In this document: positions 58,873 through 64,000 of the stretch, piece after piece
How the letters are laid out: each line of letters opens with the position of its first letter
How positions within the stretch are numbered: the first letter of the stretch is position 1
From: Crossiella sp. SN42
GTDB lineage: Bacteria > Actinomycetota > Actinomycetes > Mycobacteriales > Pseudonocardiaceae
NCBI RefSeq assembly: GCF_023897065.1
Contig: NZ_JAMHIV010000001.1
Location: 558,001 to 622,000 of the forward strand
DNA length: 64,000 nt
Direction of reading: 5' to 3'
Program-made: the position numbers and the translations under genes
The notes under the pieces: model-generated
Databases searched by the model: none
Told to the model about the DNA's origin: nothing
The model's input: only the letters and a program-made list of their open reading frames with translations

Positions 58873-59469
58873 ATGACCGGCAGGGAACGCAGCGGACGCG
58901 GACGCCGGCCGGCCGACGACGTCCGGGCCGATGTGCTGCGGGCCGCGGGCGAACTGCTGCTCGCCGAGGGACTGGCCGACTTCACCTTCGAGCGGGTCGC
59001 GCGGGTGTCCGGGGTCAGCAAGACCACGCTGTACAAGTGGTGGCCCTCCAAGGGTGCGCTCGCCCTGGACGGCTACTTCCACGCCGTCCAGGAGACGCTG
59101 GCCTTCCCGGACACCGGGGACATCCGCGCGGACCTGACCAGCCAGCTGCGCTCCTTCGCCAAGGTCATGACCAAGACCGCGGGCGGCAAGATCGTCACCG
59201 AGCTGATCGGGCAGGCGCAGACCGACCACGAGCTCTCGGTCGCCTTCCGGGAGCGGTACTCCGCGCAGCGGCGCCAGCTGGCGGTCACCCGGCTCCAGCG
59301 CGCCCAGGAACAGGGGCAGCTCCGCGCCGAGGTCGATGTGCGCATTGTCATCGACCAGCTCTGGGGCGCGGTCTACCACCGGCTGCTGGTGCCCGACGAA
59401 CCTGTCACTGACAAGTTCATCCTGGCGCTGGTGGCCAACCTCCTGGACGGGATCGCCACGGCCGGGTGA
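58873..59469 (+). CDS. TetR family transcriptional regulator
   Basis: A 198-residue repressor. The DNA-binding region reads DVLRAAGELLLAEGLADFTF, ERVARVSGVSKTTLYKWWPS (about 18-60). The C-terminal domain resembles TetR_C subgroups with VMTKTAGGKIVTELIGQAQT. The ATG at 58873 follows GGAGG and the conserved start; the frame is open to 58837. Between it and the acetyltransferase lies ATGA-CA-TCAT flanked by ACC and GGT, a loose palindrome that could be its site. Confidence 0.9.
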   Translation: MTGRERSGRGRRPADDVRADVLRAAGELLLAEGLADFTFERVARVSGVSKTTLYKWWPSKGALALDGYFHAVQETLAFPDTGDIRADLTSQLRSFAKVMTKTAGGKIVTELIGQAQTDHELSVAFRERYSAQRRQLAVTRLQRAQEQGQLRAEVDVRIVIDQLWGAVYHRLLVPDEPVTDKFILALVANLLDGIATAG

Positions 59470-59473
59470 CGGG

Positions 59474-59971
59474 TCAGGCGGGCAGGACCGCTTCGATCGC
59501 GCCGACCACCGCGTCGTCCTCCGGCGTGGTGGCCGGGCGGAACCGGGCCACCGGCTTGCCCGCGGGGTCGAGCAGGAACTTCTCGAAGTTCCACTGGATG
59601 TCGCCGGCCTCGCCCTCGGCGTCCGCGGTGGCGACCAGCTCGGTGTAGAGCGGGTGCCGGTCCGGGCCGTTGACCTCGATCTTGGCCATCATCGGGAAGG
59701 TGACGCCGTAGCTGGTCGAGCAGAAGGTCTGGATCTCCTCCGCGCTGCCCGGTTCCTGGCCGCCGAACTGGTTGCACGGGAAGCCGACCACGGAGAAGCC
59801 GCGGGCGGCGTAGCGCTCCTGCAGTGCCTCCAGGCCGGTGTACTGGTTGGTCAGGCCGCACTTGGAGGCGACGTTGACGATCAGCAGGGCCTTGCCGCGC
59901 AGCTCGCCCAGGGTGGTGGGCTCGCCGGAGAGGGTCCGCAGCGGGATGTCGTACAGGGTCACCGGGGTCAC
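59474..59971 (-). CDS. glutathione peroxidase family protein (thioredoxin-fold peroxidase)
   Basis: A 165-residue peroxidase. The peroxidatic Cys is C38 in NVASKCGLTNQY. The Gln and Trp of the catalytic tetrad are in FPCNQFGGQEPGS and IQWNFEKFLL. In bacteria lacking glutathione such enzymes use thioredoxin, which is expected here. The GTG at 59971 has GGAGCGG upstream; a GTG at 59992 is also in frame. It faces the TetR gene with four bases between stops. Confidence 0.92.
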   Translation of the reverse strand: MTPVTLYDIPLRTLSGEPTTLGELRGKALLIVNVASKCGLTNQYTGLEALQERYAARGFSVVGFPCNQFGGQEPGSAEEIQTFCSTSYGVTFPMMAKIEVNGPDRHPLYTELVATADAEGEAGDIQWNFEKFLLDPAGKPVARFRPATTPEDDAVVGAIEAVLPA

Positions 59972-60025
59972 GCTAGTCGCCCGCTCCGCCACCGCGTGAC
60001 CGGGGTGACGGAGCGGGCGGTGCGG

Positions 60026-60481
60026 TCACTTGCGGCAGTCGGCGAGCTTCTGCTTGGCGTCGGTGACGGCCTGGTTCGCCTCGGTCGCCTTGCCCCTGAC
60101 CTTCTCGGCGTCCTCGCGGGCCTGGGCCGCGTCCGCGATCAGGCCGGTGGCCGTGGCCAGCAGGCGGGTGGAGTGCGCGCTGGCCGAAGCCGCTTCCGCG
60201 TGCTGTGCGGCGCCGCCCTTCTCGGACTTCGCCCTGGCGACCTTGGCCGCCTCGACGGCCTTGTCCGCCTCCGCGTTGGCCGCGTCCTTGGCCTTGTTGA
60301 TCTCGGCGAGCTTGCCCTCGGCGGTCTTGGCCGTGGTGTCGGCCTCGGTGAAGGTCTTCTCCGCGGCGGCGACCGCGTTCTGCTGCTGGTCGCAGTTGGC
60401 CGGTGCGGCGCCACCGCAACCGGCGGTGAGCAGGGCGGCGCCCAGGGTGAGCGCGATGAGGGCGGAGCGGGTGGAGGACAT
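60026..60481 (-). CDS. small coiled-coil lipoprotein
   Basis: A 151-residue lipoprotein. A signal with lipobox LLTAGC sets the lipidated Cys at residue 22. The mature part is Ala/Lys/Glu-rich coiled coil from about 30 to 145 (AVAAAEKTFTEADTTAKTAE, KLAEINKAKDAANAEADKAV) with a terminal cysteine. Function unknown. Similar surface coiled-coil lipoproteins are frequent in actinomycetes. Confidence 0.78.
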   Translation of the reverse strand: MSSTRSALIALTLGAALLTAGCGGAAPANCDQQQNAVAAAEKTFTEADTTAKTAEGKLAEINKAKDAANAEADKAVEAAKVARAKSEKGGAAQHAEAASASAHSTRLLATATGLIADAAQAREDAEKVRGKATEANQAVTDAKQKLADCRK

Positions 60482-60596
60482 GGGTTCTCACAGTTCTGCG
60501 TCGATGCGCGCGGGAGCATTCCCCCCGGTGCAATCGCGCGCCGACCGCCCCGGACAGGGGCACCCTAACCGCTGCCGGCGCAGGTCAGGCAGTGAT

Positions 60597-61013
60597 TTAC
60601 GTCGTAACCGGGACACCGAGCTGACGGGCGCCACTGGCAGTGTCCAGGTACTCGCGCACCCGGTGGATGAGTCCATTGTGGACTTCGAAGACCAGGCAGT
60701 AGTCGTTGCGGTAGGGGTTGCCGTCGGCCAGGGTCGCGGTCATCGTCTCCTCGACGACCACCACGTCTCCCGCGACGTGGAAGCCGCGGAAGGTCACCTC
60801 CACGTCCTTGGCGAACAGCCGCGGGAAGTCGACGGCGAGGAAGTGCGCGATCTGCTCCCCGCCGACCATGTGGTGGCTGATGCCCAGGGTGGTCGCGGTC
60901 GCGTTTCCTTGCGGGGCAAGCCATTCCGCGTCCGGGGTGAAGACCGCGGCGATGCGTTCGGGGTCGCGGGTGCGGAAGGTCTGCCAGGCCTGTTGGACGA
61001 TCTCGGCACTCAT
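60597..61013 (-). CDS. SnoaL/NTF2-like protein
   Basis: A 138-residue NTF2-fold protein (SAEIVQQAWQTFRTRDPERI, AAVFTPDAEWLAPQG, LIHRVREYLDTASG). Such proteins act as ketosteroid isomerase-like cyclases, epimerases or small binding proteins. The ATG at 61013 begins 10 bases after the stop of the F420-type oxidoreductase, so it is probably the last gene of the RiPP-like operon. Substrate unknown. Confidence 0.8.
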   Translation of the reverse strand: MSAEIVQQAWQTFRTRDPERIAAVFTPDAEWLAPQGNATATTLGISHHMVGGEQIAHFLAVDFPRLFAKDVEVTFRGFHVAGDVVVVEETMTATLADGNPYRNDYCLVFEVHNGLIHRVREYLDTASGARQLGVPVTT

Positions 61014-61023
61014 GCCGCTGAGA

Positions 61024-62019
61024 CTAGGCAAGCCCGGCGGCGGTTGGCTGGCCGGAATCCGACGTGGTCACCTCCGCCAGTACCGCGCGCAGGTCCCGGA
61101 GCGCGGCCTCCCGGCCTTCCAGCATGCGCACGCCCGCGGTGTTCAGCACCACCTCGTCCACCCCGGCCTCGTGGTAGCGCCGCACCCCGGCCGCGATCTC
61201 GGACAGCGTGCCGGTGAGCACCACGCCGCCATCGACCAGCGCCCGCGCGCTCAGGCCTGGCTGCATGGGGTGCACGCGCAGGCCCGCGCGGCGGAGCATA
61301 TCCGTGTAGTGCGGGGCCGACAGGTGTTCGCGGGCGGCGGTGAGCGCCACCTGGTGCGGGTTTCGGCCCGGTCGGCGGACCGCGACGTGCACCACCGTGA
61401 CGATCCTGGGTGCGGGGCGACCGGCTTTCGCCGCGGCGGCTTCGATTTCCGGGCGGAGCACGGTGCGTACGTAGTCCGGCGGGGTCATCCAGGTGATCGC
61501 GGAGTCGGCCAGTGCACCCGCCAGGCGGGCGGCGGCGGGGCGCAGGACGCCGAGGCCGAGCTCCACCGGTGGGTGCTCGAAGGGGGGCAGGCCGCCGTGC
61601 ATCTGGTACTGGCGGCCCTGGTGCAGCACGGGGTCGCCGGACAGCAGGCCGCGCAGGATGGTGAGGTAGTCGGCCAGTGCGGTCAGCGGGCTCGGGTAGG
61701 CCTTGCCGTGCAAGGACTCCACGAGTTCCGGGGTGCCCGCGCCGATGCCGAGGGCCATGGGGTGGCCGGTGAGGCGGGCCAGGGAGCGGGCTTGCAGGGC
61801 GGCCTCGTAGGGGTGGCGCAGGGCGGTGAGGGTGACGCTGGTGCCGACCGGGAGCTGGAACCCTTGGCCCGCCAGGTAGGCGAAGGCCTGGTGGGTTTCC
61901 AGGCCGAGGGACTGGCCCTGCCACAGGCGGTGTGCGGGAGTGTCGCGGACCAGTTCGGCGAAGGGGGTGAGGTCGGCGGGGTGTTCGGGCATCACCGGCA
62001 GGATGATGGAGGTCTTCAC
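61024..62019 (-). CDS. LLM class (F420-dependent type) oxidoreductase
   Basis: A 331-residue luciferase-like TIM-barrel protein. Family pieces are GTSVTLTALRHPYEAALQAR, HPMALGIGAGTPELVESLHG, PSPLTALADYLTILRGLLSG and GVDEVVLNTAG. It starts at a GTG that overlaps the ABC gene stop (GTGA). In lanthipeptide clusters, LLM-family reductases (LanJC type) reduce dehydroamino acids to D-residues, and the dehydratase C-terminus upstream makes such a role attractive. That is inference. The cofactor, F420 or FMN, cannot be decided from sequence alone. Confidence 0.85.
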   Translation of the reverse strand: MKTSIILPVMPEHPADLTPFAELVRDTPAHRLWQGQSLGLETHQAFAYLAGQGFQLPVGTSVTLTALRHPYEAALQARSLARLTGHPMALGIGAGTPELVESLHGKAYPSPLTALADYLTILRGLLSGDPVLHQGRQYQMHGGLPPFEHPPVELGLGVLRPAAARLAGALADSAITWMTPPDYVRTVLRPEIEAAAAKAGRPAPRIVTVVHVAVRRPGRNPHQVALTAAREHLSAPHYTDMLRRAGLRVHPMQPGLSARALVDGGVVLTGTLSEIAAGVRRYHEAGVDEVVLNTAGVRMLEGREAALRDLRAVLAEVTTSDSGQPTAAGLA

Positions 62020-63812
62020 GTGTGCTCCGGCTGGTATCCGGCGGCTTGGAGGTTGAACAGGTAGGCGTAGTGGCCGCCCTGGCGCATGAGTTCGGTGTGG
62101 GTGCCCTGTTCGACGAGTTTGCCGCCCTCGATGACGATGATCTTGTCGGCGATCCGGACGGTGGAGAAGCGGTGGGCGACCAGCAGGCTGGTGGAGGTGT
62201 CGGCGATGGTGCGGAAGCGTTGGAAGATCTCGGTTTCGGCCTCGGCGTCGATGGAGGCGGTGGGCTCGTCCAGCACCACGATCGGCGCGGCCCGCATGAA
62301 CGCCCTGGCCAGTGCGACCTTCTGCCACTGGCCGCCGGAGAGCTGGTGGCCGTTCTCGAAGTGCCGGCCCAGCATGGCGTCGTAGCCCGCCGGGAGAGTG
62401 TCCACAATGGAGTCAGCGCCACTGGCCTGGGCGGCGCGGCGGATCCGGTCGGTGTCGGCGCGGTGCTCGATCTGGCCGAAGCCGATGTTGTCCCGCACCG
62501 GCAGCTCGTAGCGGATGTAGTCCTGGAAGATGACGCCGAGGTTGCGGCGCAGGTCCTCCAGGTCGAACTCCTGGATCGGCACGCCGTCGAGCAGGATCTC
62601 CCCGCTGGTGGGTTCGTAGAGCCGGGTGAGCAGCTTGACCAGGGTGGTCTTGCCCGCGCCGTTCTGGCCGACCAGGGCCACGCAGTTGCCGGCGGGCATG
62701 GTGAAGCTGACCCGGTCCAGGACCTGTTCGCTGGTGCCGGGATAGGTGAAGCTGACCTCGCGGAACTCGATGCCCTGGCGCAGCCGCTCCGGGAACTTCC
62801 GTTGCCCGCCACGAATTTGCCGCTCGGGCAGGTCGAGCAGCTCGAACAGGTTGCTCACGAACAGCTTGTTCTCGAACAGGTTGGCCACGCCGACCAGCAG
62901 GGTGTGCCCCGAGGCCTGCACGATGCCGATCGCCTGGAGGTACCCGGCCAGCTCGCCGATCTGCCCGGTGTCCTTGGTGGCCAGCATCGCGAACACCAGC
63001 GCCCCGGCCGAGATCAGCACGCTCACCAGACCGAACACGCCCAGCGAGACCGACTGGCGGCGGGTGATGTCGCGGTCCACCCGCAGGAACCGCTGCACCT
63101 GGTCGCGGTAGGCCTTGATCAGGTGTCCGTCGAGCTGGAAGAGCCGGACCTCCTTGAAGGAGTGGTCGGTGGTGGTCAGGTACTGGAGGTAGAACAGGCG
63201 ACGACGATCGGCGGCCCGGCCGTACTCGATCTCGTACATCTTCTTGCCGTACCACATCTGCGCGATCGCGGACGGGATCGGCGAGATCAGGATGAGCACG
63301 GCGACCCAGAAGTTCCAGGAGAACAGCACCGCGGAGACGGACAGGATGGTGATCAGCTCGCGGGCGAAGGCCAGGGTGTCGGTGAACAGTTGGTGGATCC
63401 GGGTCCCGCTGCTCTCCTGGAAGGCGCGCTGGAGCTTGTCGTAGGAGTCGGCGTCCTCGTAGTCCTGGAGCTCCATCCTGGTGCCCTTGCGCATCACCTC
63501 CTCGCCGACCGCGGTGGACAGGTGCAGGCGCAGCACCGAGTCCAGGTAGCCGTGCCACACCCCGAGCAGGTGCGCGGCCACCGAGACCGCCAGGATGAGC
63601 AACCCGACCGCGAGCACCGTGGGGCCGAAGTCGCCCTCGCCGCGGGCCGCGATCGCCTCGGCCACGGTCTGCACCGCGGTGGCGGTGAGCTGCAACTGGA
63701 TAGCGGGCACCACCGAGACCGCGACGGTGACCAGGATCAGCGCCAGCACGCGCAGCGGGCTGAGGTCCCACAGCATCTTGGCGATCCGCAGCCAGTGGTT
63801 GTTCGGGTTCAT
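62016..63812 (-). CDS. ABC transporter, fused permease and ATPase (exporter type)
   Basis: A 598-residue ABC half-transporter. The membrane part has several helices in residues 20-320 (LALILVTVAVSVVPAIQLQL, VLAVGLLILAVSVAAHLLGV). The ATPase has Walker A GQNGAGKTTLVKLL, signature LSGGQWQKVALARAF, Walker B IVVLDEPTASIDAEAE and H-loop LLVAHRFST. No C39 peptidase domain is present, so it exports without leader cleavage or relies on another protease. It overlaps both neighbours by four bases (ATGA and GTGA) and likely exports the RiPP made by the upstream dehydratase. Confidence 0.92.
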   Translation of the reverse strand: MNPNNHWLRIAKMLWDLSPLRVLALILVTVAVSVVPAIQLQLTATAVQTVAEAIAARGEGDFGPTVLAVGLLILAVSVAAHLLGVWHGYLDSVLRLHLSTAVGEEVMRKGTRMELQDYEDADSYDKLQRAFQESSGTRIHQLFTDTLAFARELITILSVSAVLFSWNFWVAVLILISPIPSAIAQMWYGKKMYEIEYGRAADRRRLFYLQYLTTTDHSFKEVRLFQLDGHLIKAYRDQVQRFLRVDRDITRRQSVSLGVFGLVSVLISAGALVFAMLATKDTGQIGELAGYLQAIGIVQASGHTLLVGVANLFENKLFVSNLFELLDLPERQIRGGQRKFPERLRQGIEFREVSFTYPGTSEQVLDRVSFTMPAGNCVALVGQNGAGKTTLVKLLTRLYEPTSGEILLDGVPIQEFDLEDLRRNLGVIFQDYIRYELPVRDNIGFGQIEHRADTDRIRRAAQASGADSIVDTLPAGYDAMLGRHFENGHQLSGGQWQKVALARAFMRAAPIVVLDEPTASIDAEAETEIFQRFRTIADTSTSLLVAHRFSTVRIADKIIVIEGGKLVEQGTHTELMRQGGHYAYLFNLQAAGYQPEHT

Positions 63813-64000
63813 GCCGTGGCCTCCGGTGCGGGTCGGCCGCCGATGGCGCGCAGAGCCTGCCGCCACAGCGCGTAGAGGTGCGATTCGCGGCGCAGGTCGA
63901 TCGGCAGCAGCCGGTTGATCTGCATGTGCGCCAGGCTGCCCAGCACCCCGGCCTCGGTGCCCCACAGCTGCCCACCGGTCACCGCCGCCTGCGCCGCGGC
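63809..64000 (-). CDS. lantibiotic dehydratase/thiopeptide-type biosynthesis protein, C-terminal end (cut by window edge)
   Basis: The last 63 residues of a gene continuing right of the window. GVLGSLAHMQINRLLPIDLR followed by ESHLYALWRQALRAIG resembles the C-terminus of SpaB_C/thiopeptide-type domains, where a conserved H(M/L)xxNRL segment lies near the end. These domains eliminate glutamylated Ser/Thr or build macrocycles in class I lanthipeptide and thiopeptide pathways. The stop overlaps the ABC gene start (ATGA). The assignment uses a short piece, so it is moderate. Confidence 0.65.
   Translation of the reverse strand, partial: AAAQAAVTGGQLWGTEAGVLGSLAHMQINRLLPIDLRRESHLYALWRQALRAIGGRPAPEATA

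Noticed and set aside
1-64000. tRNA, rRNA, riboswitch, CRISPR and insertion-sequence search by eye
   Set aside because: No cloverleaf with a T-loop, no regular repeat-spacer array, no transposase with flanking inverted repeats and no recognisable riboswitch core were seen in the intergenic gaps.

Overview
The window is very G+C-rich (mostly above 70%), has strong G/C bias at third codon positions, many GTG starts and tightly overlapping genes. It carries mycothiol-, F420- and PucR/AfsR-type gene families. This points to a filamentous actinomycete, most likely Pseudonocardiaceae or a relative; the family is inference, as no marker gene is present. No tRNA, rRNA, CRISPR array or insertion sequence was found.

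Region 1 (1-8.4 kb) is the right part of a natural-product cluster for an unusual deoxyamino sugar. It holds the end of an N,N-dimethyltransferase, a macrolide-type glycosyltransferase, a 4-ketoreductase, a 3-C-methyltransferase, a 3,5-epimerase, a 2,3-dehydratase and a 3-aminotransferase. This is the same enzyme set that makes vancosamine-type sugars. A group D flavin oxygenase resembling amino-sugar nitrososynthases follows, with an apparently frameshifted N-terminus. Region 2 (8.5-15.8 kb) has a TetR regulator facing an aromatic FAD hydroxylase, a P450, a two-domain VOC protein with a truncated sigma factor, a GcvH-like protein without its lipoyl lysine, and a formyltransferase.

Region 3 (15.7-22.4 kb) holds an operon of a 90-residue protein, a DUF6879-type protein and an NB-ARC/TPR NTPase. 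It is followed by a PucR regulator divergent from a fused FAH-RraA catabolic enzyme across a palindrome-rich promoter region. Region 4 (22.4-27.0 kb) is a lower-G+C island with a 1303-residue Mrr-like nuclease/STAND ATPase, a likely single-gene antiphage defence protein, beside a degraded gene. Region 5 (27-48 kb) is mostly housekeeping and accessory functions: lactonase, secreted M23 and S8 peptidases, YbaK, AraC, PLP decarboxylase, acyl-CoA ligase, GDSL esterase, PepSY membrane protein, hydrolase and an ArsR/SRPBCC pair with a clear operator.

Region 6 (48.3-55.3 kb) has a same-strand run of a membrane protein, a MerR regulator, a kinase-WD40 protein, a zinc-finger/TPR protein and an FHA-kinase. 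The last three are translationally coupled and look like one signalling or conflict module. Region 7 (55.3-60.5 kb) holds an S1 protease, a TauD dioxygenase, a tautomerase with its TetR regulator, a GNAT/TetR pair, glutathione peroxidase and a lipoprotein. Region 8 (60.6-64.0 kb) is the end of a RiPP-like operon: a lantibiotic dehydratase-type C-terminus, an ABC exporter, an F420-type oxidoreductase and a SnoaL-like protein, all overlapping or nearly so.

A 13-bp palindrome, GTCC-N5-GGAC with an A/T-rich centre, recurs at least eight times across the window, mostly inside genes. All functional calls come from reading translated sequence by eye; no database search was run.
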